This document shows, in pieces, positions 9,525 to 18,843 of a stretch of 64,000 nt of DNA; within the stretch, counting starts at the first letter, position 1; the number at the start of each line of letters is the position of its first letter. The DNA is taken from positions 186,001-250,000 of the forward strand of contig NZ_RBIM01000001.1 of assembly GCF_003634045.1 (NCBI RefSeq), read 5' to 3'. The stretch is from Maricaulis maris (GTDB taxonomy: Bacteria > Pseudomonadota > Alphaproteobacteria > Caulobacterales > Maricaulaceae). Both the position numbers and the translations under genes were made by a program. The notes under the pieces were generated by a model. That model was not told the DNA's origin. It saw only the letters and a program-made list of their open reading frames with translations, and did not search any database.

Positions 9525-10139
9525 TCATACCTGCGGGGTGATCGGCGGCAGCGGGAAGGCGGTCAGCAATGAGGTGGCGACGCGGGCCATCACCCGACGG
9601 GACGCATCACGCGTGAGGTCCTGCTCGACCCGCAAGCGTCGCCAGAAGCTGAAGCTGGTGACCGCGTGCAGAGCTTCGAATAATTCGTCCGGCAAGCGCC
9701 CGTCGGGATTGAGAACGGCCTGCAGGCGTTCGCGCTCCAGCCGGAGCAGATAGTTGTAGTCATCTTCCAGGGCGGCATAGGCATGCCGCTTTGCCTCGGA
9801 CGCCAGCAGGAAGGGTTCGAGGTCGGAGAAGATCGCGGCCCGATTGGCCAAGAGATGCGCCAGTCGCGCCGCGCGGTCATTGGTGCCGAGGTCGGTCAGG
9901 GTACGTGGCTGGAATTCATCGTGCAGCACTGTCGTCAGCTCGCGATAGAGCGCCCCCATGTCCTCGAAACAGCGATAGACGGTACGCAGCCCGACGCCGG
10001 CTTTTGCCGCGACATCAGGCGCGCTTGGCGCGGCCACGCCTTCGCGAACCAGTTCCTTGAAAGCATGGATGATTTTCAGGCGGTTGCGGGCGCGTCGCGC
10101 CTTCCGGCCATCGTCCTCATCGGCTGCGTCCTGCACCAT
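9525..10139 (-). CDS. TetR-family transcriptional regulator
   Basis: DNA-binding repressor of 204 aa. The N-terminal helix-turn-helix reads APSAPDVAAKAGVGLRTVYRCFEDMGALY, slightly altered from the usual TetR pattern; the C-terminal part is a helical ligand-binding region. A GTG start at 10166 would add nine residues but has no ribosome site; the ATG at 10139 has a GGAG about 9 nt upstream and leaves the palindrome at 10155-10183 outside the coding region, so I prefer it. It is divergent from the DUF3604 gene and most likely controls both promoters. The ligand is unknown. Confidence 0.85.
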   Translation of the reverse strand: MVQDAADEDDGRKARRARNRLKIIHAFKELVREGVAAPSAPDVAAKAGVGLRTVYRCFEDMGALYRELTTVLHDEFQPRTLTDLGTNDRAARLAHLLANRAAIFSDLEPFLLASEAKRHAYAALEDDYNYLLRLERERLQAVLNPDGRLPDELFEALHAVTSFSFWRRLRVEQDLTRDASRRVMARVATSLLTAFPLPPITPQV

Positions 10140-10154
10140 GCCCAAGGCTCCGAA

Positions 10155-10183
10155 ATAAATTGACACTCATAGTGCCAATTTAT
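10155..10183. promoter_or_regulatory. Palindromic operator between tetR-like gene and DUF3604 operon
   Basis: Two 13-bp arms, 10155-10167 and 10171-10183, match as an inverted repeat at 12 of 13 positions around the central CAT. Size, symmetry and placement in the short divergent intergenic region fit a TetR-family operator. It also overlaps TTGACA at 10160-10165, a possible -35 element for the rightward operon, so binding would be expected to block that promoter. Confidence 0.75.
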
Positions 10184-10229
10184 AGGGTCTCGGCCCATGA
10201 ATGCAACCAGCCATGCGGGAGGCAAGGTG

Positions 10230-12506
10230 ATGCCGCGTGTACTTCGGGTGACCCTTTTCGGGCTCGGTGTCCTGACGGTCATCCTGGGCATATATGTGAT
10301 CGGCATATTCCAGGGTTGGCATGGCCGCACCCGCGGCCCCGGCGAGATCGTCGGTACGGAGATACCGGCTGAAATCATTGCCGAACGGCGCTCGGCCCAA
10401 CGCGCGCAGCAAGCCGCACTCGGGGTTGATCCGGGGACCGAAATCCTGTTCGGCGATTTGCATGTGCATTCGACCTTCTCGACCGACGCCTTCGTCTGGG
10501 CCTTGCCGCTGCTGCGCGGCGAAGGTGCCAATCCGCTCGCTGATGCTTGTGACTTCGCGCGCTATTGCTCGGCGCTCGATTTCTGGGCGATCACCGATCA
10601 TGCCGAGGCGCTGACGCCGGCACGCTGGGCACAATCCCTGCAGAGCATGCAGCAATGCGAAGCTCAGTCGAGCACGGGCATTATTCCCGACGTGGTGCCC
10701 TTTATGGGGTTCGAATGGACCCAGGTGGCGCCGCTTCCGGAGGATCATTACGGGCACAAGAATGTCATCTTCCGAACGCTTGACCCGGACGAGATTGCGG
10801 CCCGGCCGATCGCCGCTGCGGGCACGACGGTGCGGGTCTTGCGGGACAATGCGCGCGGTCTGCTGCCGCAACAAATCGTCTTTCTCGATCTCGAACACCG
10901 GCAGGACTATTATGATTTCGGGCGATTTGTGCAGGAGGTCCGCGACACGCCGCTGTGCGACCCTGATATCGCGTCCGGCGACCTGCCGCGTGATTGTTAT
11001 GAAATGGCGGCGACGCCCGGAGAGTTGGTGACCCGTCTTGAAGCCCAGGCGCTCGACCCACTCATCATCCCGCACGGCTCTGCATGGGGGCTCTATACAC
11101 CGCCCGGGACCAGTTGGGACAAGCAGCTTGTCGACTCCGAGCGACCCGAGGCCTTTCCGCTGATCGAGATTTTTTCCGGTCACGGCAATGCCGAGGAATA
11201 CCGGGCTTGGCGCCCCAATGCCGGGACAACCGATGCCCCGGTCTGTCCGGATGCTACGGCGGATTATCTGCCGACCTGTCAACGGGCCGGCCAGATCATT
11301 GAAGAACGCTGCCGCGCCGCTGGGGAGGGTGAGGTTGACTGTGCGGCCCGGGCCGAGGAAGCCCGTGTCAACGCGGTGCATGTCGGCCTGGCAGCACACC
11401 TGACGGTGCTGGGCGAAAGCGTTGCCGATTGGCTCGATGCCGGCCAGTGCCGCGACTGTTTCCTCCCGGCCTTCAACTTCAACCCGACCACATCGGTCCA
11501 GTACGGGCTGGCGATCACCAATTTCGACGATGACGAGCCACAGCGTTTCCGTTGGGGCTTTATCGGCTCGTCCGACACCCACACGGCCCGGCCGGGTATC
11601 GGGTATAAATCGCATGCGCGTCACTACATGACCGACACCAGCGGTGCCGTTAGCCGCGACATTGCCGAGCGCCTGTTGCCATCCGACCCGGAGGCGCCGC
11701 CGCGGTCCCGCGCAATCTCGCGCGAAGAGTTGACCCGCACGCTCGGGTTTCAGCTGACCGAGATCGAACGCCAGTCCAGCTTCTTCACAGGCGGTGGCCT
11801 GGTTGCCGCCCATGCCGGCGAACGCAGTCGGGATGGTATCTGGGACGCCCTGCAGACGCGAAATGTCTACGCCACATCGGGTCTGCGCCAATTGTTGTGG
11901 TTTGATCGCATCGACGATGCGGGCAATGTGCTGACCCCGATGGGCGGTGAGGCGGAAACGGAATCCGATCCGGTATTCCGGGTTCGGGCTGCCGGCTCTT
12001 TGCGACAGGATCCGGGATGTCCGGATTACGCCGTCCGCGGCCTGCCGGCGGACCGGCTGCAGCAATTGTGTCGCGGTGAATGTTACAATCCCGGCAATGA
12101 GCGCTACCGCATCACCCGTATCGAGATTGTCCGCATCCGGCCGCAGATCACGCCCGGTGAAAATCTCGACCTGTTGATCGAGGACGACTGGCTGGTCCTG
12201 CCCTGCGACGACCAGGGCGAGGGCTGCATCGTTGAATTTACCGATACGGAATTCGCCACCACCGGGCGCGACACCGTTTACTACGTACGGGCGATCCAGG
12301 AGCCGACGGGTCAGGTCAATGCCGATCCGCTGCGCTGCGAGTATGACGAGACCGGTCAGTGCATTCGCGCCAATCCCTGTCTCGGTGACTATCGGGTTGA
12401 TATGGATGAGAACTGTGTCGCCGAGGTTGAACACCGTGCCTGGTCGTCACCGATCTATCTCGGATACAGCGAAGCGATTGGTCGTGATGTGGTGGATGAA
12501 GGCTGA
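10230..12506 (+). CDS. DUF3604 family protein (PHP-like metallohydrolase fold)
   Basis: Membrane-anchored protein of 758 aa of the DUF3604 family, whose function is not established. I choose the ATG at 10230 because GGGAGG at 10217-10222 precedes it; an in-frame ATG at 10197 lacks a ribosome site. One N-terminal membrane helix lies at about residues 5-25. Putative metal ligands resemble PHP phosphoesterase motifs: GDLHVHSTFSTDA, AITDHAEAL, IPHGSAWG, IFSGHGNAE and SSDTHTARPG. These appear intact, so a hydrolytic activity in the periplasm is plausible. Its stop overlaps the start of the next gene by one base (TGATG), showing translational coupling with the PPIase-like and HupE-like genes. Confidence 0.85.
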   Translation: MPRVLRVTLFGLGVLTVILGIYVIGIFQGWHGRTRGPGEIVGTEIPAEIIAERRSAQRAQQAALGVDPGTEILFGDLHVHSTFSTDAFVWALPLLRGEGANPLADACDFARYCSALDFWAITDHAEALTPARWAQSLQSMQQCEAQSSTGIIPDVVPFMGFEWTQVAPLPEDHYGHKNVIFRTLDPDEIAARPIAAAGTTVRVLRDNARGLLPQQIVFLDLEHRQDYYDFGRFVQEVRDTPLCDPDIASGDLPRDCYEMAATPGELVTRLEAQALDPLIIPHGSAWGLYTPPGTSWDKQLVDSERPEAFPLIEIFSGHGNAEEYRAWRPNAGTTDAPVCPDATADYLPTCQRAGQIIEERCRAAGEGEVDCAARAEEARVNAVHVGLAAHLTVLGESVADWLDAGQCRDCFLPAFNFNPTTSVQYGLAITNFDDDEPQRFRWGFIGSSDTHTARPGIGYKSHARHYMTDTSGAVSRDIAERLLPSDPEAPPRSRAISREELTRTLGFQLTEIERQSSFFTGGGLVAAHAGERSRDGIWDALQTRNVYATSGLRQLLWFDRIDDAGNVLTPMGGEAETESDPVFRVRAAGSLRQDPGCPDYAVRGLPADRLQQLCRGECYNPGNERYRITRIEIVRIRPQITPGENLDLLIEDDWLVLPCDDQGEGCIVEFTDTEFATTGRDTVYYVRAIQEPTGQVNADPLRCEYDETGQCIRANPCLGDYRVDMDENCVAEVEHRAWSSPIYLGYSEAIGRDVVDEG

Positions 12507-13276
12507 TGGCCGACGCCCGCGCCTATTGTCTCGCCGGCGCTGCTGCCGGTGCCCTGCTGGCGATGGTGAGCCTGTTCTGGCCGGCGTCGCAGGACCGACC
12601 CGTCAGCCCGGTTGTGGCCCGCATCAATGGTCATCTGATTACCGATGCAGACCTGCAGCTTGCTCTTGATGCGATGGCGCGCGACAGCCGCAATGTCTTG
12701 CCGGAGGACGCGTCGGACTATGCGCTGGCCCGGTTGATCGATGAGGAATTGCTCTACCAGCGCGCGATCGAGCTTGATCTGCCGCGCAATGCTTCGACAA
12801 TTCGCCGGTCTGTCGTCATTGCAATGATCGACTCGATCCTGGCCCGGGCCGATCTCGAACCGACCGACGCCGAGCTGCGCGCGCTGTTCGCGGCGGAGCC
12901 GGAGCGTTTTTCCGGCGAAGTCCTGCTCCGTATTGACTGGCGCAGCGGTCCGGCGGCAGGCGACGGGTTGAGCCGTCCGGCCTCACACCCGCCAGACCGA
13001 TTGATCAGCGCCAGTGATCTGCGGCGATATCTCGGGGCGGAGCTGGCCCAGGCGGCGCTTGCGCTGGCTGCCGGTGAGACCGCGGATCTTATCGCAGCGG
13101 GCGAGCGCCGGCACCAGCTGACGGTGATCGAGCGTGTCGATCCGGTGCCGGCCGGGTTCGACCAGCAACGCGAGGCCGTGACGGCGCTTTGGCGCGAGCG
13201 GGGCGAGGAAGCCGCGCTCGAATCCTATCTGGCCGATTTGCGGGACCGCGCCAGCATCGCGATACAGGCTGATTGA
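12506..13276 (+). CDS. SurA/PpiD-like protein with shortened parvulin region
   Basis: Protein of 256 aa with one N-terminal membrane anchor (about residues 7-27) and a periplasmic part resembling the SurA_N-type helical chaperone region: VARINGHLITDADLQLALDAM, then LARLIDEELLYQRAIELDL. The C-terminal region that should form the parvulin prolyl isomerase domain is short and lacks an evident GGDLG-type core, so catalytic activity is doubtful. It starts on the stop of the DUF3604 gene and ends overlapping the start of the HupE-like gene, so the three are one operon. A role as a folding helper for the exported neighbour is inference. Confidence 0.7.
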   Translation: MADARAYCLAGAAAGALLAMVSLFWPASQDRPVSPVVARINGHLITDADLQLALDAMARDSRNVLPEDASDYALARLIDEELLYQRAIELDLPRNASTIRRSVVIAMIDSILARADLEPTDAELRALFAAEPERFSGEVLLRIDWRSGPAAGDGLSRPASHPPDRLISASDLRRYLGAELAQAALALAAGETADLIAAGERRHQLTVIERVDPVPAGFDQQREAVTALWRERGEEAALESYLADLRDRASIAIQAD

Positions 13277-14478
13277 TGCGCCAGCTGTTCGCGCTTGTCC
13301 TCGTCGTCCTCAGCCTGTCCGCGCCAGCCCTGGCGCATGAGCGCAGTCGTTCAGTATCGAACTGGCGCGAGACCGAAAGCGGGATGACCGGTGAGTTTCT
13401 GCTCGATGCCCGCCAGGCGACGCTTTTCCTGGGCACGATGCCAAGCGGCACGAGCCTGGAGACGGCATTCGGCATCCGTCTTGCCGACGGTCTGCAAGTG
13501 CGCCGTGGCGACAGGACTTGCGACCTTGTCGCGGCCCCGATGGTACGGTTGCTGGCTGATGGACGATTGCAGGGCCTCACGGATTGGCGTTGCAGCGAAG
13601 GGGGCGGACCGGTCGCGATCGACGTGCAGGTCTATTCCCCTTTCTCCCCGAACCATGTGCATTTCCTGCAGGCGCGGATGCAGGTCGGTGAACGTCAGGA
13701 ATTCGTCCTCACCCGCGGCAATACGCTGGCCCGGCTCAGTGAGGCCGGTGAAGCGCTGCCGCTGGCGCAACGGCTCGGGCGTTATGTCTCGCTCGGCGTG
13801 ACGCATATTCTTGGCGGGCCGGACCATCTGGCCTTCCTGCTGGCGTTGCTCCTGATCGTCGCGAATTGGCGGCAAATCCTGTTGGCGACGGCCGGCTTCA
13901 CGCTGGGGCATTCCGCCACCCTCGCCCTGGCCTATCTCGGCTGGATCAATCCGCCGGGCGCGGCGATCGAGGCGTTGATCGGTTTCTCGATCCTGTTCGT
14001 GGCGGCCGAGGCGGCTTTCCAGACCGCGAAGCCGGATCGCCGCCAGGTCGTCCTGGTCACCATGGTGCTGGCGGTGATGGCAATCGCGAACAGCGTACTG
14101 GTCGGCACAATCTCCGTACCGGTATGGCTCGGGCTGGTGGTGTGTGTTGGCAGCTATCTGGCCTGGCTTTCAGCCGGCGGCGAAGTCCAGCGCACCATCC
14201 CGGCATTCAGTGCCGGGTTCGGGCTCATTCATGGCGTTGGTTTTGCCGGTATCCTGCTCGAACTCGACCTGCCGCGTGAGGATCAGGTTGCGGCCCTGTT
14301 TGGTTTCAATCTCGGTGTCGAGCTGGGCCAGGTCGTATTTGTCGCCCTGGCAGGACTGATCTTCCTGCTGGCGCGCAGACTGCTTCCCGGCCGGGTCCTC
14401 ACCTATGGCCGTTTCGTCGCAATTGCGCTTTTGTCGGCGGCGGGTTGCTACTGGTTCCTGTCCCGCGCCTGGGCTTAG
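13276..14478 (+). CDS. HupE/UreJ-family membrane protein
   Basis: Predicted integral membrane protein of 400 aa. A signal peptide ends after LSAPALAHE; about 150 residues form an extracytoplasmic domain, and a C-terminal half of six to seven membrane helices carries the HupE/UreJ_2 signature THILGGPDHLAFLLALLL and a later GLIHGVGFAG. Family members have been linked to nickel or other metal handling for hydrogenase and urease; no such enzyme is encoded here, so the transported species is unknown. The ATG overlaps the upstream stop by one base. The stop overlaps the stop of the convergent DsbA-like gene within TTAG at 14475-14478. Confidence 0.85.
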   Translation: MRQLFALVLVVLSLSAPALAHERSRSVSNWRETESGMTGEFLLDARQATLFLGTMPSGTSLETAFGIRLADGLQVRRGDRTCDLVAAPMVRLLADGRLQGLTDWRCSEGGGPVAIDVQVYSPFSPNHVHFLQARMQVGERQEFVLTRGNTLARLSEAGEALPLAQRLGRYVSLGVTHILGGPDHLAFLLALLLIVANWRQILLATAGFTLGHSATLALAYLGWINPPGAAIEALIGFSILFVAAEAAFQTAKPDRRQVVLVTMVLAVMAIANSVLVGTISVPVWLGLVVCVGSYLAWLSAGGEVQRTIPAFSAGFGLIHGVGFAGILLELDLPREDQVAALFGFNLGVELGQVVFVALAGLIFLLARRLLPGRVLTYGRFVAIALLSAAGCYWFLSRAWA

Positions 14479-15563
14479 GGCGTGCGCTCCGCCAACCATT
14501 GACCGGCCAGCCACAACCGGTCCTGTCCAAAGGCCAGGCGGTCGCCGACCTTGAAGGTCGGAACGCCCCAATGTCCATGCTCAAACAGCTCGATGCGGTT
14601 GGTTTCAACACGCTCGCGCCAGCTTTCGTCGGCCAGATCGGTACTCGCTTGGTCCCAAGCGATGCCGGCGCTGTTGCAGATCCGGCGCAGGCCGGCATCG
14701 CCGGCCGGGTCGATGCCTTGTGACCAGACCGCCGTCATGAAGGCTTGCAGGAAGGCCTGGCCGCGACCGCGATTGATCTCACCAACCAGAACCGCCAGTC
14801 CGCGTTCAACGCCGGGGCCGACCGGATCGGCGATATGGCCGAAGGGGAGGCCGAGGCGTTCGGCCTCGCGCTTGCAGTCACGGACGATGTAGAGGCGCTT
14901 GCTGGTCGGGACCGGCAGCGCGCGCATGACCATGGGCAGGACGGGCCGCAGGCGGACCTCCGCTTGCCAGGATTTTGCCAGTGCAAACAGGCGCATGGCA
15001 GCGAGATAGCTGTAGGGGCTGCGCAGCGACAGGAAGACGTCGAGCTGGCCACCCATTGCCGTGTCGGGTTCGGGGATCGGGGCGAATAGCGGCGGGTGAC
15101 TGTCCAGTCGGCGTTCAAGATGATGCAGCCGGTCGATCCCCCAATACCATTCCCCCTCAAACCAGCTCATCGCCGAGCCATAGTGCCCAAGCCTTGTACG
15201 CATGGCCTCGCCGGCATCCGGGCCAGCCGTGTCCGGCCAGGCTTGTGGCGCCGGATCGAGATTGTAGGCGGTGGCCAGGTAGCGGGCGTCCTCGGCGGAC
15301 CAGGCGGCGAGCTTGTCCGGTTCCGGGGCGGCGGAGCGGTCGGGCGGTCCGACTTCGTGCCAGACGAGCTTGACCCGGTAGCGATCGGCCAGCTGTGGCA
15401 GGGCTTGCAGCAGGAGGTTGGAATAGGCTTCGTCGCGTTCGATGAAGGCATGGAGTGTGCGTGTTCGGCCGGTCAGTCGGCGTTGGACGGTGTGCCGGAG
15501 GCGGGCGGCGGCGCGCAGGGCCGGACTGGTCAGGATCAGCGGGGCGAGTGATTTCAGGCTCAT
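14475..15563 (-). CDS. DsbA/2-hydroxychromene-2-carboxylate isomerase-like protein, two thioredoxin folds
   Basis: Protein of 362 aa. The C-terminal half matches DsbA-like HCCA isomerases: it opens with LDVFLSLRSPYSYLAAMRL, has a helical insert and the cis-proline loop HWGVPTFKV, and ends with the family's GQDRLWLAGQWL. The N-terminal half looks like a second, more diverged thioredoxin-type domain (LHAFIERDEAYSNLLLQALP). No CxxC is present, so disulphide chemistry is unlikely; glutathione-dependent isomerase or transferase activity is more likely. The ATG at 15563 has AAAGGA 8 nt upstream. It is divergent from the aromatic-CoA operon, which hints at, but does not prove, a shared pathway. Confidence 0.78.
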   Translation of the reverse strand: MSLKSLAPLILTSPALRAAARLRHTVQRRLTGRTRTLHAFIERDEAYSNLLLQALPQLADRYRVKLVWHEVGPPDRSAAPEPDKLAAWSAEDARYLATAYNLDPAPQAWPDTAGPDAGEAMRTRLGHYGSAMSWFEGEWYWGIDRLHHLERRLDSHPPLFAPIPEPDTAMGGQLDVFLSLRSPYSYLAAMRLFALAKSWQAEVRLRPVLPMVMRALPVPTSKRLYIVRDCKREAERLGLPFGHIADPVGPGVERGLAVLVGEINRGRGQAFLQAFMTAVWSQGIDPAGDAGLRRICNSAGIAWDQASTDLADESWRERVETNRIELFEHGHWGVPTFKVGDRLAFGQDRLWLAGQWLAERTP

Positions 15564-15769
15564 GCGGTGAATCCTTTCACCATCTTGGAAACACGCATGT
15601 TTTATCCCCCGGCCCTGTGATTTCCCCGACAGGTTGGACAATCTCGCCGGGCTTGTCACGCAGATGCGGGGCATGGCGGCAAAAAGGCCGCTTCATCGTG
15701 GGGGGCATTGTCGGGGTCATAGACGGCGTCTTCCCGGGTTTTTGCCGGGGGCTTGAATGTCGAGATATT

Positions 15770-15784
15770 TTACTTCTAAAGTAA
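15770..15784. promoter_or_regulatory. Inverted repeat, candidate MarR operator
   Basis: TTACTT-CTA-AAGTAA is a perfect 6-bp inverted repeat, 26 nt before the first gene of the aromatic-CoA operon. It is an AT-rich island in GC-rich sequence. Its size and form fit operators of MarR-type regulators of aromatic catabolism, and a MarR gene is the third gene of this operon, so autoregulation is the simplest reading. Confidence 0.6.
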
Positions 15785-15810
15785 CCGCGCGCGCCGGGAG
15801 GGATCGCACG

Positions 15811-18096
15811 ATGAAAATAGCCTGTGTCGGCGGCGGACCTGCGGGCCTGTATTTCGCGATTTCGATGAAGCTGCGCGACCCGGATTGCGAGATCGTGGTG
15901 CATGAGCGCAACCGGCCCGGCGACACGTTCGGCTGGGGCGTGGTGTTCTCGGACCAGACGATGGACAATCTCGCGGCCAATGACCCGGTCAGCGCCCGGA
16001 CCATCGCCGAAAGCCTGGCCCATTGGGACGATATCGACGTGCATTTTCGTGGCACGGTCGAGACGTCGGGCGGTCATGGCTTTTGCGGCATCGGTCGCAA
16101 ACACCTCCTCAACCTCCTGCAGGACCGGGCGCGGGAACTCGGGGTCGGCCTGCATTTTGAGAGCGAGGCGGGTGATGACCTGTCACGCTTTGCCGATGCC
16201 GACATGATCGTCGCTTCGGACGGGCTGAACTCGAAAATCCGCACCGCCCATGCCGTCAGTTTCAAGCCGGATATCGAGACCCGTCGCAACAAATTCATCT
16301 GGCTCGGTACGCATCGCGTGTTCGATGCCTTCACCTTCATCTTTACCGAAACCCCGCATGGCTGGATCTGGGCCCATGCCTACCGGTTCGATGACCGGAC
16401 CTCGACCTTCATCGTTGAATGTGCGCCGGAGACCTGGGAGGCGCTCGGCTTCGGCGCGATGGACCAGGACGAGACCTGCCGCGCCTGCGAGACCCTGTTC
16501 GCCGACTGGCTGGACGGCGAGGCCCTGATGTCGAATGCGCGCCATCTGCGCGGTTCGGCCTGGCTGAACTTCCCGCGCGTGCTGTGCGAGACTTGGGTGC
16601 ACGACAATATCGTCCTGCTGGGCGATGCCGCGCACACGGCGCATTTCTCGATTGGATCCGGTACCAAGCTGGCCTTCGAGGATGCGATCATGCTGGCCGA
16701 CGTACTGACCAGCACTGAAAAGCCGATCGCCGACGGGCTTGTCGATTATCAGGAGGCGCGCAAGGTCGAAGTGCTCAAACTCCAGAGCGCCGCCCGGAAT
16801 TCCACCGAATGGTTCGAAAATCTCGACCGTTATCTGCGTTTTGAGCCGAAACAGTTCGCCTATTCCCTGCTGACCCGCTCACAACGCATCAGCCATGAAA
16901 ACCTGCGCGAGCGCGATCCGGACTGGCTGGCCGGTGTCGAGAGTTGGTTTGCTGGCCGCGGTCGCAAGGTCGATCCGCGCCCGCCCATGTTCGCGCCCTT
17001 CGCGCTGCGCGACATGCGGCTGGACAATCGTGTCGTGGTCTCGCCGATGTGCATGTATTCGGCGACCGACGGGATGCCGGGCGCTTTCCATCAGGTCCAT
17101 TACGGCGCCCGCTGCATGGGCGGGGGCGGGCTCGTTTATACCGAGATGACCAATGTCAGCGCCGATGCGCGGATCACGCCGGGATGCACGGGCCTGTACA
17201 CGGACGACCACGTTGCCGCTTGGCGGAAAATCACCGATTTTGCCCGCGAAAACGGCCACGCCCGGATGGCGATCCAGCTCTCCCATGCCGGCCGCAAAGG
17301 CTCCACCAAGATCGGTTGGGAAGGCTATGACGTGCCGCTCGATACCGGCAATTGGCCGATTTACGGCCCGTCCGCGATCGCCTGGGACCAGGACAACCAG
17401 ACGCCGGTCGAGATGGACCGCGATGACATGATCCGCATCAAGGCGGATTTCGTCCGGGCCACCGAACGCGCGCTCCAGGCCGGTTTCGACATGGTCGAGC
17501 TGCATTGTGCCCATGGCTATCTCCTGTCGAGCTTCATCACCCCGCTCTCGAACCAGCGCACCGACGAATACGGCGGCAGCCTGGAAAACCGGTTGCGCTA
17601 TCCGCTGGAAGTGTTCGAAGCGATGCGGGCGGTCTGGCCGGCCGACAAGCCGATGGCGGTGCGCCTGTCGGCGACCGACTGGGTAACGGGCCAAGGCATT
17701 GACGGCGACGACAGTGTCGCTGTGGCGCGGGCTTTCCGGGAGCTGGGCGCCGATCTGATCGATGTCTCAGCCGGCCAGACCTCGCCGGCTGCGCGCCCGG
17801 TCTATGGCCGCATGTTCCAGACTCCATTTTCCGACCAGATCCGCAATTCGCTCGACTGTGCCACCATGGCGGTCGGCAATATCTACGAGACCGATCACGT
17901 GAATTCGATCCTGGCGGCGGGCCGGGCCGACCTCGTGGCGCTGGCGCGTCCGCACCTGCTTGATCCCAACTGGACTTTGCGTGCGGCCGCCGAACTCGCC
18001 TGGAAAGGCGTCGATGTGCCACCGCAATATCTCGCCGGTTTTGACCAACTCGCGCGCAATCTTCGGCGCGCCCAACAGACGGAGTTTCGGGCATGA
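15811..18096 (+). CDS. Fused FAD monooxygenase / old-yellow-enzyme reductase (2-aminobenzoyl-CoA monooxygenase/reductase type)
   Basis: Bifunctional flavoenzyme of 761 aa. I choose the ATG at 15811 because GGGAGGG lies about 8 nt upstream and the dinucleotide fold follows at once (GGGPAG, residues 7-12). Residues 1-370 form a salicylate-hydroxylase-like FAD monooxygenase with [14 protein letters not shown]. Residues from about 391 form an NADH:flavin oxidoreductase (old yellow enzyme) barrel with [23 protein letters not shown] and [12 protein letters not shown]. This fusion is characteristic of 2-aminobenzoyl-CoA monooxygenase/reductase of Azoarcus evansii; homologues are often labelled salicylyl-CoA 5-hydroxylase. 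It would hydroxylate and reduce the CoA-bound aromatic ring. It overlaps the next gene by 4 nt (ATGA). Confidence 0.9.
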   Translation: MKIACVGGGPAGLYFAISMKLRDPDCEIVVHERNRPGDTFGWGVVFSDQTMDNLAANDPVSARTIAESLAHWDDIDVHFRGTVETSGGHGFCGIGRKHLLNLLQDRARELGVGLHFESEAGDDLSRFADADMIVASDGLNSKIRTAHAVSFKPDIETRRNKFIWLGTHRVFDAFTFIFTETPHGWIWAHAYRFDDRTSTFIVECAPETWEALGFGAMDQDETCRACETLFADWLDGEALMSNARHLRGSAWLNFPRVLCETWVHDNIVLLGDAAHTAHFSIGSGTKLAFEDAIMLADVLTSTEKPIADGLVDYQEARKVEVLKLQSAARNSTEWFENLDRYLRFEPKQFAYSLLTRSQRISHENLRERDPDWLAGVESWFAGRGRKVDPRPPMFAPFALRDMRLDNRVVVSPMCMYSATDGMPGAFHQVHYGARCMGGGGLVYTEMTNVSADARITPGCTGLYTDDHVAAWRKITDFARENGHARMAIQLSHAGRKGSTKIGWEGYDVPLDTGNWPIYGPSAIAWDQDNQTPVEMDRDDMIRIKADFVRATERALQAGFDMVELHCAHGYLLSSFITPLSNQRTDEYGGSLENRLRYPLEVFEAMRAVWPADKPMAVRLSATDWVTGQGIDGDDSVAVARAFRELGADLIDVSAGQTSPAARPVYGRMFQTPFSDQIRNSLDCATMAVGNIYETDHVNSILAAGRADLVALARPHLLDPNWTLRAAAELAWKGVDVPPQYLAGFDQLARNLRRAQQTEFRA

Positions 18097-18842
18097 GTGA
18101 CTTGAAGGGCCGCACGGCCGTTGTGACCGGTGGCGGCACCGGGATTGGACTGGCTTGCGCCCGCCGCCTCGCGGAGATGGGCGTCGAAACCATCCTGATG
18201 GGTCGCCAGCTAGACCGGCTTGAGGACGCGGCCAAGACCATCGCCGGTGCCCGCGCGATCCGCTGTGATGTAACCGATGAGGACAGCGTTGCCGAGGCCT
18301 TCGCGGCCGCGGGCGCCATCGATATCCTGGTCAACAATGCCGGGATTGCTGCTGCCGCCGCCTTCCACAAGACGCCGATGGCCGACTGGCAGAAAATCCA
18401 GGCGGTCAATGTCGACGGACTGGTGCGGTGCAGCCAGGCCGTGATCGGGCCGATGCTGACGGCCGACTATGCCCGCATCATCAATATCGCCTCGATCGCC
18501 GGCTTGCGCGGCGGTGCCTATGTTGCCCCCTATACCGCGTCCAAGCATGCCGTCGTCGGGCTGACCAAGTCGCTGTCGCTGGAATATGCCCGCACGCGTT
18601 TGACGGTCAATGCGGTCTGCCCCGGCTATGTCGAAACGCAGATCGTCGAGAACGCGATCGCCAATATCATGGCCAAGACCGGCCGCAGCCGCGATGAGGC
18701 CATCGCCGAACTGGCCAAGACCAATCCCCAAGGCAAGCTGATCCAGGCGGAAGAAGTGGCCGAGGCCGTCGCCTGGCTGTGTTCGCCCTTGTCAGGCTCG
18801 GTCTCCGGCCAGGCGATCACCATCTCCGGTGGGGCGATCTGA
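18093..18842 (+). CDS. Short-chain dehydrogenase/reductase (3-hydroxyacyl-CoA dehydrogenase-like)
   Basis: NAD(P)-dependent oxidoreductase of 249 aa. The Rossmann motif TGGGTGIG is at residues 12-19, NNAG at 81-84, and the catalytic set Ser134, Tyr147 and Lys151 (YTASK) is intact. It most likely oxidises the hydroxyacyl-CoA formed during beta-oxidation-like processing of the reduced ring. The start overlaps the upstream stop by 4 nt and the stop is 1 nt before the MarR start. Confidence 0.9.
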   Translation: MSDLKGRTAVVTGGGTGIGLACARRLAEMGVETILMGRQLDRLEDAAKTIAGARAIRCDVTDEDSVAEAFAAAGAIDILVNNAGIAAAAAFHKTPMADWQKIQAVNVDGLVRCSQAVIGPMLTADYARIINIASIAGLRGGAYVAPYTASKHAVVGLTKSLSLEYARTRLTVNAVCPGYVETQIVENAIANIMAKTGRSRDEAIAELAKTNPQGKLIQAEEVAEAVAWLCSPLSGSVSGQAITISGGAI

Positions 18843-18843
18843 G

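Noticed and set aside
10167-12434. Long open frame on the minus strand across the DUF3604 gene
   Set aside because: It lies antisense to a gene with recognisable motifs and coupled neighbours; its product has no domain pattern. High GC produces such shadows.
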